Source: Pseudomonadota bacterium (GTDB taxonomy: Bacteria > Pseudomonadota > Gammaproteobacteria > Acidiferrobacterales > Acidiferrobacteraceae). From it: 51,987 nt of DNA. The notes beneath the pieces are model-generated. The model saw nothing but the letters and a program-made list of their open reading frames with translations, ran no database searches and was not told where the DNA came from. The stretch covers positions 1 through 51,987 of the forward strand of contig JAKBUS010000010.1 of assembly GCA_021841585.1 (NCBI GenBank), in the 5' to 3' direction. A program made the position numbers and the translations under genes. Each line of letters begins with the position of its first letter. The stretch's first letter is position 1. This document shows positions 15,504 to 24,226 of this stretch, in pieces.

Positions 15504-17248
15504 TGCTCGCGCTTCACGGCAAGGGCGTAAGCAGCGGCATCGCCATAGGCCGCGCTTACGTACTGAAGCGCGAACGCTTGAAGATCCCGGAATACGTCAT
15601 ACCGGCGGCGTTCGTGGAAGACGAGGTACAGCGCTTCCTGGAGGCCGTCGAGACCACGCGCCAGGAGCTGAGCGACATCCGCGACCACATCCCTCCGGAC
15701 GCGCCGGTCGAGGCGGCAAGCTTCCTCGACACCCATCTGCTCATCTTGAATGACACCATGGTCTCGGAAGCGCCCATAAAAGACATCCGCGACAATCAGT
15801 GGAATGCCGAGTTCGCGCTAAAGACCCAGAGCGATCGCCTGGTCGCGGTGTTTGAGGGCATGGAAGACCCCTATCTGCGCAACAAGAAGATCGATGTCGC
15901 GCAGGTGGTCGAGCGCGTTCTTCGCAACCTCCTAAACCCGGATGAAGGCGAGGCCGAGCTGATACCGGATGAATTGGCCGGACGCGTCGTGGTCGCCAAC
16001 GACCTCGCTCCGGCCGATGCCGTCACCCTGAAAAACAAGGGCATCGCGGCGTTTGTCACCAACCTCGGCGGACCGATCTCGCACACCGCCATTCTCTCGC
16101 GCAGTCTCGGGATACCGGCCATTGTTGCGGTTCACGGTGCGACCCGCTACATCGACAATAACGACGAACTCATAGTCGACGGCAAGCGCGGAATCCTGTT
16201 CGTGGCCCCAGACCCGATCGTGATCTCCGAATATGAGAAGCGCGCGCGCAAGATCGAGCGGGTGCAACGCGAGCTCAAGGCCTTGCGCACGAGCGAGGCC
16301 ATAAGCCGCGACGGGGTTACCGTGCAGCTGCTCGCCAACATAGAGCTTCCCGAGGACATGGCCGGCGTTCATCAGGCCTTGGCGAGCGGCATCGGGCTTT
16401 ACCGCACCGAATTCTTGTTCATGAACCGCAAGACGCCGCCCGACGAGGAGGAGCAGTTCGCGGCCTACGTCAAGGTGATACGCGAGCTTCCTGGGCGACC
16501 GGTCACCATCCGCACCCTGGATCTGGGGGCGGACAAGCAGGCCGACATCGACCTGCCGACCACTGCCGTCAATCCCGCGCTCGGGTTGCGCGCCGTGCGC
16601 CTGTGCCTGCAGGAGGTTGGGCTTTTCAAGGTCCAGTTACGCGCCATTCTGCGCGCTTCGGCGTTCGGAACGGTGCGCCTTATGATTCCGATGCTCTCCA
16701 ACATCGACGAGATTGCGCGCGTCATCGAGATCGTGCGCGAGGTCCAGGAGGAACTGCTGCGCATCGGCGTCAATTTTGATACCAACATACCGATAGGGGG
16801 CATGATCGAGGTCCCGGCAGCGGCAGTGTCCGCCGACCTGTTTGCCGCCCACCTCGACTTTCTGTCGATCGGCACCAACGACCTCATTCAGTACACGCTT
16901 GCCATTGACCGCGTCGACGACACCGTGAACTACCTCTACGACCCGCTCCACCCCTCGGTGCTGCGGCTTATCGCCATGACCATCGACGCCGCCGACAAGC
17001 AAGGGATACCGGTGGCCATGTGCGGGGAGATGGCCGGCGACACCCGCTATACGCGGCTTTTACTGGGCCTTGGCCTGCGGGAATTCAGCATGCACCCATC
17101 GGCGCTGCTCGAGATCAAAAAGATTGTCCGCGAGAGCGCGATCGCCGACTTGAAACAGCAGTCCGCCCAAGTCATGGCAGCCCGCGATTCGCGTGTCCTG
17201 CAGCTCCTGGTGGACCGCATGAACGGCGACGGCGACATCAGAGAGTAA
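15503..17248 (+). CDS. ptsI: PTS enzyme I (phosphoenolpyruvate-protein phosphotransferase)
   Basis: The 581-residue protein starts MLALHGKGVSSGIAIGRAY. The active His is His194 in LGGPISHTAILSRSLGIPAIV. The C-terminal PEP-binding barrel has FLFMNRKTPPDEEEQ, RTLDLGADK, IGTNDLIQYTLA and the catalytic Cys VAMCGEMAGD. All functional residues are present, so EI should phosphorylate HPr from PEP even though the adjacent EIIA cannot be phosphorylated at its usual site. I start at ATG 15503 (TGATG with ptsH), because residues encoded upstream are not conserved. Confidence 0.96.
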   Translation: MLALHGKGVSSGIAIGRAYVLKRERLKIPEYVIPAAFVEDEVQRFLEAVETTRQELSDIRDHIPPDAPVEAASFLDTHLLILNDTMVSEAPIKDIRDNQWNAEFALKTQSDRLVAVFEGMEDPYLRNKKIDVAQVVERVLRNLLNPDEGEAELIPDELAGRVVVANDLAPADAVTLKNKGIAAFVTNLGGPISHTAILSRSLGIPAIVAVHGATRYIDNNDELIVDGKRGILFVAPDPIVISEYEKRARKIERVQRELKALRTSEAISRDGVTVQLLANIELPEDMAGVHQALASGIGLYRTEFLFMNRKTPPDEEEQFAAYVKVIRELPGRPVTIRTLDLGADKQADIDLPTTAVNPALGLRAVRLCLQEVGLFKVQLRAILRASAFGTVRLMIPMLSNIDEIARVIEIVREVQEELLRIGVNFDTNIPIGGMIEVPAAAVSADLFAAHLDFLSIGTNDLIQYTLAIDRVDDTVNYLYDPLHPSVLRLIAMTIDAADKQGIPVAMCGEMAGDTRYTRLLLGLGLREFSMHPSALLEIKKIVRESAIADLKQQSAQVMAARDSRVLQLLVDRMNGDGDIRE

Positions 17249-17642
17249 CTTGTAAATATGAAACGCTTGCATCCTGCGGGCCCGCGAAACCCGGGCCTTG
17301 ACATGCAGGCAGGGGCGCCGATGCGCCCATCCCGCGTCGGGGCCCGAGGCACGCGGTTCAGTAACGGGTGATCGTGAGTGATACTGGGCCCTTGCCCTCG
17401 GCAACGAGGGCGATCGGCGTAAGCCGGCCGCGGGACCCGATCACCCCACCGAGGAGATCGTCCGTATGTCGCCCCCATGGGTCATATAACGCCCGGCGTA
17501 CAGATTCTTGCCAGCGGGATCCACGGTCATGACCCGGTACGCAGACAAGCCCCGCCGTCCTTGTAGGCCGCCATGGCCTACCAGGGTGGGGAAGGATCCC
17601 ATAGGGACTTCCTCCGGTCGGAGCGCGCCCGCGGGCGTGACA
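17249..17642. other. Intergenic stretch downstream of ptsI
   Basis: Two small hairpins are visible: GGCCCG/CGGGCC (17279-17297) shortly after the ptsI stop, without a T-tract, and GCCCTCG-GCAA-CGAGGGC (17394-17411), a 7-bp stem with a GNRA-type loop. A minus-strand 53-codon frame (17441-17602) has a GGAGG ribosome site before its ATG and a propeller-like phrase DPAGKNLYAG, but it is too short to call a gene. It may be the tail of a decayed beta-propeller gene. Confidence 0.35.
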
Positions 17643-17966
17643 CTAGGAATGAAATGAATCCCGCGGGATGTTCGGCCGGTCCACACCGTCCACGAACACC
17701 AGCCGGCGCTCAAGCGCGGCGGTCCGCAAGCGCAAGGCCTTGGCATACTCGGGCGACGCGTACCATCGGCGTATAGGCTCCATGGAGTCGAACTCGACGA
17801 CCGCGATGCGAAGGGACGCCGCCTCGCCTTCGGCGACCACGGGCTCGGCGCCACGCACGAGCTAACGACCCCCAGGCGCGGCAATGGGTGCCGCCGCGTG
17901 CTCCCGATACTGAGCAGCTGGGTCCTCGTCTAGAAACGCCACCTCAGAGATGACGAACGCCGACAT
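17643..17966 (-). pseudogene. DUF1330 family protein, nonsense-interrupted
   Basis: The frame from ATG 17966 reads MSAFVISEVAFLDEDPAAQY and reaches TAG at codon 35 (17862-17864). It then continues in the same frame as LVRGAEPVVAEGEAASLRI, VVEFDSMEPIRRWYASPEYAKAL and RRLVFVDGV. This is the complete DUF1330 ferredoxin-like domain, about 107 residues. The family normally has G-G-R-Y-L-x-R-G at this point, so the stop replaces a Tyr codon (TAT or TAC to TAG), a single-base change. A GGGGGA ribosome site precedes the start. Function of the family is unknown. Confidence 0.75.
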
Positions 17967-18085
17967 CGATCGTGTCCCCCAGGATTAACTGGTCCACGCG
18001 AGGGGCGCGGCGCCGTCACTTTTCGCCTATGACGACGAAGATTGGCGCGCATCCCGCTGGATAGGACCGCGATGCAGGGTACGCC

Positions 18086-18493
18086 TCAACGCCGCAGGGT
18101 CTTTGCCGGGCGAAACGGTCCTACCGGCGCGGTGGGCGCGGCAGGGGCGCGCATGGCCGGCGCCCCGGCATCGGAGACCGCGCAGATGAGTCCGTTACGA
18201 TAGCGCGAGCGGGTGGCGCTGAAGCCCTCCGAATGTCGGGGCGCGAATGTCTGTTTCAGTAGTGCCGCGGCGCTGACCTTACGCATGCGAAACGGCCGCC
18301 AAAACGGCGGCGTGCGCCCCGACTCCGAATAACCGCTGATCTGATAGCAATCCACGATGATCTCGCCGCTTGCGTCCTCATACACGGCATGCGGCTCCAC
18401 CACCCGGACCTGGATCTGATCGCGATAACGCAACGCGCAGCAACACCGGGACTGCACGGCCTCTTTGAAAACGCTCAAGACGTCTCCCGCCAT
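18086..18493 (-). CDS. Small WYL-domain-like protein
   Basis: The 135-residue protein begins MAGDVLSVFKEAVQSRCCCALRYRDQ. It continues through VRVVEPHAVYEDASGEIIVDCYQISGYS and PFWRPFRMRKVSAAALL, the strand order of WYL domains, which bind nucleic acid or nucleotide ligands. No helix-turn-helix precedes it, unlike typical WYL regulators. I start at ATG 18493, where GGAGG lies just upstream, though the frame allows a start at 18532. The Arg/Ala/Pro-rich C-terminal tail and the CCC run are unusual. Role unknown. Confidence 0.6.
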   Translation of the reverse strand: MAGDVLSVFKEAVQSRCCCALRYRDQIQVRVVEPHAVYEDASGEIIVDCYQISGYSESGRTPPFWRPFRMRKVSAAALLKQTFAPRHSEGFSATRSRYRNGLICAVSDAGAPAMRAPAAPTAPVGPFRPAKTLRR

Positions 18494-18625
18494 ACCCCCC
18501 TCCCGCAGTTGTTCCAAGTTCGTTCCCGTCATGGTAAAAACAAGCGAATATCACTATGGCCTAAAACCTGCAGGCGCGCAACGACGCCCGACAAAGGCGC
18601 GGGACCGGCCATAAGGATGCCCTGA

Positions 18626-20038
18626 TCAGGACGCGTCTTGGGCACCGTCGCCGACACCGAACACGTACCCCTGGAGATTCCACTTCGCGGCCAAGGTCTC
18701 GACGGCATTCTGGAATTCCTCGCTACGGGAAGGATGATTGAAACCCGCGCCGGCGATGCGTCGCAACGCCCCGAGCGAGGGGCTTGCCGTGAGCATATGG
18801 ATCAACTCGCCGGCATCCGTACCCAGGACCTCGCCCCCGAGCAGCGCGCCACTGTCGAGATCCGCAATGAGCCGCACATAGCCCTCCGGCTCATCCTGGC
18901 CCAGCGCCCGCGGCGAGGTCTCGAACGCCGCGAACCCGACCCCGGGCTCATGGCCTTCGTCCTCGGCCTGCTCCTCGGTAAGACCCACGCGCGCCAGTTC
19001 GATGGCGCTATAGACCGCCTCGGGCACGCGCCTGAGGTCGCGCTTATGACTCCCCGGCGCGAGGATATTGTCGATCGCGACGCCGGCCTCGTAGAGCGCG
19101 CGATTGGCGGTCATGGGACCCGCCACGCAGTCTCCGATGGCATAGATCGCGGTGCCGGCCGCATGCATCTCGGCATCGACCACGATGTAGCCATGGGTAT
19201 CGAGCCGCGCGCCGGCGCGCGCTAGATCGAGACCTTCGGTGACCGGCCGCCGGCCGGTGGCAAGCAACGCCCAATCGGCCGTCAGCACCTCGTTGTCGGT
19301 GGTCGTTACCGACACGCCGGCATCGGTGGCGGCGAGCGTGCGCGCGCCGGCACGGATCGGCGTAAGCCCGGCATCGGCCATAGTGGTCTTCAAAAGCTTC
19401 ATGGCCGGCGTACTGAACTCGCCGCGCGCGAACGGATCCTGGCGCGCCAACCACAGCACCTCGCGACCGAAGGCATGCAGGATATAGGCGAACTCGAGCG
19501 CCACCACCCCGCCCCCCACAATGACCACCCGCGCCCCTTCCGGCACCGGCTCGTCGAACAAGAGATCACTGTGAAGGATGCGTCCTGGCGTCACCACGAG
19601 CCCCTCGGGGATGTGCGGCGCGGAGCCGGTGGCGATGATCACGGCGCGCGGCGAGATAATGCCGCCGCTAGGCTCGACTACGGCCGTGTTTTGATCCTGG
19701 AAGCGCGCGTGCCCCTCGATGGCGGTCACACCCAGGCGCTTCAGATACGATTGGTAGCTTGCGCGCACCGCGGTGACCACCTTGCGCTGATGGCGCCACG
19801 CCTGCGCGAGATCGCCGCGCAAGCCGCCCACGATGCCGCGCTTTTCGAAATGACGCTGGGAATCAAGCACACGCGCGGTATGGTACCAGTCCTTTTTGGG
19901 CACGCACCCGCGGTTCAGACAGCACCCGCCCCATGTGGCCTCTTCGACGATGACGGTGCCAAGCCCGCGCAGCGCCGCCAGTACCGCCGCCCGATAACCA
20001 CCGGGCCCGGATCCGATTACAAGGACATCACATTCCAT
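18626..20038 (-). CDS. FAD-dependent pyridine nucleotide-disulfide oxidoreductase (dihydrolipoamide dehydrogenase-like)
   Basis: The 470-residue protein starts MECDVLVIGSGPGGYRAA, the FAD-binding Rossmann motif. The redox-active disulfide is in GGCCLNRGCVPKK (about residues 39-51). A second NAD-binding GGGVVALEFA and the FAD motif AIGDC follow. The C-terminal catalytic His is kept as NHPSRSEE, replacing the usual HPTLSE. I begin at ATG 20038, with GGAGAGGCGG ahead of it. It is not beside E1/E2 dehydrogenase genes, so it could be lpd or another member such as a mercuric reductase-like or soluble transhydrogenase-like enzyme. Confidence 0.85.
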   Translation of the reverse strand: MECDVLVIGSGPGGYRAAVLAALRGLGTVIVEEATWGGCCLNRGCVPKKDWYHTARVLDSQRHFEKRGIVGGLRGDLAQAWRHQRKVVTAVRASYQSYLKRLGVTAIEGHARFQDQNTAVVEPSGGIISPRAVIIATGSAPHIPEGLVVTPGRILHSDLLFDEPVPEGARVVIVGGGVVALEFAYILHAFGREVLWLARQDPFARGEFSTPAMKLLKTTMADAGLTPIRAGARTLAATDAGVSVTTTDNEVLTADWALLATGRRPVTEGLDLARAGARLDTHGYIVVDAEMHAAGTAIYAIGDCVAGPMTANRALYEAGVAIDNILAPGSHKRDLRRVPEAVYSAIELARVGLTEEQAEDEGHEPGVGFAAFETSPRALGQDEPEGYVRLIADLDSGALLGGEVLGTDAGELIHMLTASPSLGALRRIAGAGFNHPSRSEEFQNAVETLAAKWNLQGYVFGVGDGAQDAS

Positions 20039-20100
20039 CCCGCCTCTCCCCTCTTGCTTTTCCCGGTCGCGCCGGCTTGTGCGGGCGTTGCGACCTTGGC

Positions 20101-20574
20101 ATGATCCGTCGAATGAAGGCCTTGATGCGTATGTTCGCAAGGCGTCGCGACGCGCGCCTGCTCGATCAGTTCTTTGCCCGCTACCAGGGCCGCACCCTCA
20201 TCATCCATCAAGGCCTTACGCTCGACTGGCTGGAGGAGCTCCTGAAGCTCGGGGGCGGGGGTGGACACTTTCGCATAGACACACGCAAGCCCCCTGGGCG
20301 GCACAGCCCGGTGTCGTGGCTTGCGCACCGCTTCATCCTGCCCCTCGATCTTCCGCTGCCGGTCCTGTGCGACGTCGGGCCTACAACCATCGCGATCCGC
20401 CACCTGCATTCCGCGGGCCGGCCATGTCATCCCGCCGATATCGCGTGGATACTCGAGGACATGCGCGTCCGTGCGCGCGTCCATGCGACCCTGTCCCGGC
20501 ACGCGCACGAGCTCGTGGCGGATTTGGACCTCCCCATCAGCGACAACGCCTATGAGATGGACCTTGGCGGCTGA
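20101..20574 (+). CDS. Hypothetical protein between lpd-like gene and pmbA
   Basis: A 157-residue frame starts at ATG 20101 (an upstream GTG at 20077 is possible). It has a basic N terminus, a YQGRTLIIHQGLTLDWLEELLKL segment and VGPTTIAIRHLHSAGRP, with no membrane segment. I do not recognise the family. Its TGA directly abuts the TGA of the convergent pmbA (TGATCA at the junction), with no overlap, which supports the frame being real. Codon use resembles the neighbours. It is transcribed divergently from the lpd-like gene. Confidence 0.55.
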   Translation: MIRRMKALMRMFARRRDARLLDQFFARYQGRTLIIHQGLTLDWLEELLKLGGGGGHFRIDTRKPPGRHSPVSWLAHRFILPLDLPLPVLCDVGPTTIAIRHLHSAGRPCHPADIAWILEDMRVRARVHATLSRHAHELVADLDLPISDNAYEMDLGG

Positions 20575-21924
20575 TCAGCCGCCGGCCACCGTCATCCGCT
20601 CCAAAAGCCACGAGCCCGTGCATACATTGTGGCGGGCGTCGACATCACGTCCCACCGCGACAAGCCCCTTGTACATATCCCGCAGGTTCGAAGCGATGGT
20701 GATCTCCTCGACCGGATAAACGATCTCGCCGCCCTCTACCCAGAAGCCGGCCGCCCCGCGTGAATAATCTCCCGTGACACCGTTGATCCCGAACCCTATG
20801 AGTTCGGTCACGAACAGCCCGCGTCCCATTTGCCGCAAAAGACCGGTCAGATCTTCCTGGCCTGGCGCCACCATCAGGTTATGCACGCCGCCGGCATTGG
20901 CGGTGGTGACAAGCCCAAGCTTGCGCGCCGCGTAACTGTCCAGACAGTAACGGCGCAATACGCCGTCGGTCACGAGATCGCGATAGCGGGTCTCCACACC
21001 CTCGCCATCGAAGGGCGCGCTGCCCATCGCCTTCTTGCGGTGCGGTTCCTCATACAGATGGACCCAGGCCGGAAACAAGGCGCTGCCGACGCTATCGAGG
21101 AGAAAGGACGAGCGCCGGTAAAGGCTTGGGCCGCTGATCGCCGACACCAGGTGCGATACCAGGCTGCGCGCCACCTGCGCCTCGTAGAGGACCGGCACCT
21201 GACAGGTCTTGATTTGGCGGGCGCCGAGCCTACGTATGGTACGCCGCGCGGCGCTCCGCCCGACCTCCTCGGGCGCCGGCAGGTCGCGGGGATCACGCAC
21301 CGCGGCATAGTCGTAATCGCGCTGCATCGAGCCGTTGCCGTCCTCGCCCAAGACCGCGCAGCTGATCCCATGGCGGCTTGCGCGCACGGTCCCAAGAAAA
21401 CCGTCGCTGGTGGCATAGACATCCGTGCCGTCATGGGTGGTGATGCTCGCGCCCTCGGAATTGCGGATGCGGGGATCGGTGGCAAAGGCCGCGTCCTCGC
21501 AGCGCCGGGCGAGATCGATCGCCTCCTCCATCGACAGCGGCCAGGGGTGGTGAAGATCGAGATCGGGGATGTCGCGCGCGAGGTGCGCGGGATCGGCGAG
21601 GCCGTTATAGGGATCGGCGGCCGTATGGCGGGCGATGGCACAGGCCGCCATGACCGCCTCCGACAGGGCCTGCGGACGGAAATCCGCGGTGCTCGCCGAT
21701 CCGCTGCGCTCCCCGAAAAAGACCGTTATGGAAAGGCTCTTGTCGCGGTGATGCTCGACGGTCTCGACCTCGCCCTTGCGGACCGTCACCGAAAGCCCGG
21801 CCCCGAGCCCGGTATTTACCTCCGCGGCGCTCGCCCCCTGGCGGCGGGCGAGATCGAGGGCCTGCGCCGCCAAATCCTGAAGCGAAGGCGCGGTCTTGGC
21901 TGTCGTGATCATGGAATCCATCAT
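20575..21924 (-). CDS. pmbA: Metalloprotease accessory subunit PmbA/TldE
   Basis: The 449-residue protein has the N-terminal [20 protein letters not shown] helix, [19 protein letters not shown], and the C-terminal [34 protein letters not shown]. It lacks the zinc motif found in its partner. In E. coli TldD and TldE form a heterodimer that processes peptides such as microcin B17 precursor and antitoxin CcdA. Its ATG overlaps the tldD stop (ATGA), so the two subunits are co-translated here, whereas in E. coli they are unlinked. Confidence 0.95.
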   Translation of the reverse strand: MMDSMITTAKTAPSLQDLAAQALDLARRQGASAAEVNTGLGAGLSVTVRKGEVETVEHHRDKSLSITVFFGERSGSASTADFRPQALSEAVMAACAIARHTAADPYNGLADPAHLARDIPDLDLHHPWPLSMEEAIDLARRCEDAAFATDPRIRNSEGASITTHDGTDVYATSDGFLGTVRASRHGISCAVLGEDGNGSMQRDYDYAAVRDPRDLPAPEEVGRSAARRTIRRLGARQIKTCQVPVLYEAQVARSLVSHLVSAISGPSLYRRSSFLLDSVGSALFPAWVHLYEEPHRKKAMGSAPFDGEGVETRYRDLVTDGVLRRYCLDSYAARKLGLVTTANAGGVHNLMVAPGQEDLTGLLRQMGRGLFVTELIGFGINGVTGDYSRGAAGFWVEGGEIVYPVEEITIASNLRDMYKGLVAVGRDVDARHNVCTGSWLLERMTVAGG

Positions 21925-23384
21925 TCCTCCGTTCCGCCCACTGTCATGCCATCTATGCGCAGGGTCGGCTGGCCGACCCCCACCGGCACGCTCTGTCCGT
22001 CCTTGCCGCAGGTCCCGACACCGCTATCGAGGGCCAGGTCGTTGCCGACCATGGCCACGCGCGTCAAGACATCCGGCCCATTGCCAATGATGGTGGCGCC
22101 GCGCACCGGCCGCCCGATCCGGCCGTTCTCGATGAGATAGGCCTCAGACGCCGAGAATACGAACTTGCCGGAGGTGATGTCGACCTGGCCGCCGCCGAAG
22201 TTCACGGCATACAGACCCTTCTTGACCGATGCGATGATCTCCTCGGGCGGCGTCTGTCCGGCCAGCATGTAGGTATTGGTCATGCGCGGCATCGGCAGGT
22301 GGGCATAGGACTCACGGCGCCCGTTGCCGGTGGGCGCCATGCCCATGAGGCGCGCATTCATGCGGTCCTGGATGTAGCCGCGCAGCACGCCCCGCTCGAT
22401 CAGGATGGTGCTTTGGGTCGGAGTCCCCTCGTCATCGATGTTCAGGGAGCCGCGGCGCCCCGGCAAGGTCCCGTCATCGACCACCGTGCAGGTATCGGCC
22501 GCGATCTTGTCACCGAGCCGCCCGGCGAAGGCCGATGTCCCCTTGCGGTTGAAGTCGCCCTCGAGCCCGTGCCCTATAGCCTCATGCAGCAGGATGCCAG
22601 GCCACCCCGGACCGAGCACCACTTGCATGGCCCCGGCCGGCGCCGGCGAGGCCTCGAGGTTCACGAGTGCCTGCCTCACGGCCTCGCGGGCATAGGAGAG
22701 CGCGCGCTCCTCGGTCAGGAAGTAGCCGTAATCGGTGCGTCCGCCGCCCCCCGACGTGCCATGCTCCCGGCGTCCGTCCTGCTCCACGATAACAGTCACG
22801 TTGAGACGCACGAGCGGCCGGACGTCTGCGGCCATGACGCCATCGCTGCGCACGACCAGTATGGTCTCCTGCGATCCGCCCAGACTCGCCATCACCTGCG
22901 TCACGCGCGGATCGAGACGGCGTGCCTCCTGCTCGACGCGCTCGAGCAGCGCCACCTTGGCGGTATCATCGAGACTCAGAAGCGGATCGAGCGGCTGATA
23001 CAAAGACAACGCGCCACCATCGCGCGTGGCCACCGCCGCGGTCTGTTCCCGTCCGTCGCGGGCGATGGCGCGCGCCGCGGTCGCGGCATCGAGGAGTGCC
23101 GGCAGGATAATCTCGTCGGAATACGCGAATCCGGTCTTCTCGCCGGCAATCGCGCGCACCCCGACACCCTGCTCGATGTGCCGGTTACCCGACTTCACCT
23201 GCCCCTCTTCCAGGGACCAGGACTCTTGGCGGCTGTACTGGAAATACAGATCGGCGTAGTCGATCTGGTGGCCAAGCATGCGGCCCATGACCTGATCGAT
23301 CTCGCCCGTGCCGATCCCCGCGGGGGTCAGCAATGCTTCACGGGCGCGGTCCAGGTTGCGGTTATGGAAGGTCTCTGTCGTCAT
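21921..23384 (-). CDS. tldD: Metalloprotease TldD
   Basis: The 487-residue protein starts [19 protein letters not shown]. The zinc ligands are in the H-E-x-x-x-H motif [22 protein letters not shown]. The glycine-rich [13 protein letters not shown] and [12 protein letters not shown] blocks and the closing [27 protein letters not shown] are typical. I start at ATG 23384, which shares one base with the nitrilase stop (TGATG-type junction); the longer frame upstream lies inside the nitrilase gene. It works as a heterodimer with PmbA. Confidence 0.96.
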   Translation of the reverse strand: MTTETFHNRNLDRAREALLTPAGIGTGEIDQVMGRMLGHQIDYADLYFQYSRQESWSLEEGQVKSGNRHIEQGVGVRAIAGEKTGFAYSDEIILPALLDAATAARAIARDGREQTAAVATRDGGALSLYQPLDPLLSLDDTAKVALLERVEQEARRLDPRVTQVMASLGGSQETILVVRSDGVMAADVRPLVRLNVTVIVEQDGRREHGTSGGGGRTDYGYFLTEERALSYAREAVRQALVNLEASPAPAGAMQVVLGPGWPGILLHEAIGHGLEGDFNRKGTSAFAGRLGDKIAADTCTVVDDGTLPGRRGSLNIDDEGTPTQSTILIERGVLRGYIQDRMNARLMGMAPTGNGRRESYAHLPMPRMTNTYMLAGQTPPEEIIASVKKGLYAVNFGGGQVDITSGKFVFSASEAYLIENGRIGRPVRGATIIGNGPDVLTRVAMVGNDLALDSGVGTCGKDGQSVPVGVGQPTLRIDGMTVGGTEE

Positions 23385-24226
23385 CACAATCTCCGATGCA
23401 TGACACTGGGAAGGCGGCGGCGAACCGCAGCCACGGCTGCCGGATCGATCCGCGCGGTCGCGATCCCGGGACCCTCGGGCCGCTCGGCTTGGATCGTGCC
23501 CCAGGGATCGACGATCAGGCTGTGCCCATAGGTGGCACGGCCGTTGTCGTGTTGCCCGCTTTGCGCCGACGCCACGATATAGCAACTGTTTTCGATAGCC
23601 CGGGCACGCACCAGGACCTCCCAGTGCGCCGCGCCCGTCGGAACCGTGAATGCCGCGGGCAAGGCCACGATTTCCACACCGGCGTCGAGCAGCGCGCGGA
23701 ACAGTTCAGGAAAACGCAGATCGTAGCAGATGGCAAGCCCGAGACGGCCCCACGGCGTGGCCACGCTCACCACCGCGTCGCCGGCCTCGAAGGCGTCGGA
23801 CTCGGCGTAGCGCTCGCCAGGGCCCAGATCCACGTCGAAAAGATGGATCTTATCATAACGCGCGACGCGTTCCCCCCGGTCATTGAACACGAGGCACGCC
23901 GACCGGACCCGGGCGGGATCGCAAGAACGTAGCGCGATGGTCCCGGCCACGACCCACATGGACAGTGTCCGGCTAAGGCGCGCGATGGCGTCTTGGATCG
24001 GTCCACCCTCATCGCCCTCGGCGTGACGCAGGCGCGACTCCGGGGAATCGGCCATAAGCGCAAAGTTCTCCGGCAACACCGCAAGCCGCGTGCCGCTCGC
24101 GTGGGCCGCGCGCAGGCCGGCCTCGGCGGCGGCGAGATTGGCGCCGACATCCCGTCCCGAACTCATCTGCACGGCGGCGGCCGTTAGTCCTTGTCCGCCT
24201 TCTCTTGAACGCTCGGTTTGCTCCAT
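23384..24226 (-). CDS. Carbon-nitrogen hydrolase (Nit1-like)
   Basis: The 280-residue nitrilase-superfamily protein has the catalytic triad: Glu in LPENFAL (about 50), Lys in [11 protein letters not shown], and Cys in [16 protein letters not shown]. That DLRFPE context and GTIALRS point to the Nit1/YafV-like branch, which includes deaminated glutathione amidase. It overlaps the end of yhdP by 43 bases if it begins at ATG 24226; a GTG nearer the first strand (TAAAVQM) is an alternative. A nitrilase gene between yhdP and tldD is common in proteobacteria. Confidence 0.9.
   Translation of the reverse strand: MEQTERSREGGQGLTAAAVQMSSGRDVGANLAAAEAGLRAAHASGTRLAVLPENFALMADSPESRLRHAEGDEGGPIQDAIARLSRTLSMWVVAGTIALRSCDPARVRSACLVFNDRGERVARYDKIHLFDVDLGPGERYAESDAFEAGDAVVSVATPWGRLGLAICYDLRFPELFRALLDAGVEIVALPAAFTVPTGAAHWEVLVRARAIENSCYIVASAQSGQHDNGRATYGHSLIVDPWGTIQAERPEGPGIATARIDPAAVAAVRRRLPSVMHRRL

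Noticed and set aside
17367-17380. 14-base sequence GGTGATCGTGAGTG repeated at 44367-44380
   Set aside because: Flanks do not match, both lie in non-coding DNA, and one shared 14-mer in 52 kb of biased sequence may be chance.
17441-17602. Minus-strand 53-codon frame with a GGAGG site
   Set aside because: Too short and without a clear family match; the propeller-like phrase is suggestive but insufficient for a gene call.
20830-22140. Long plus-strand frame opposite pmbA/tldD
   Set aside because: It crosses two well-supported genes on the other strand and has no ribosome site or recognisable domain.
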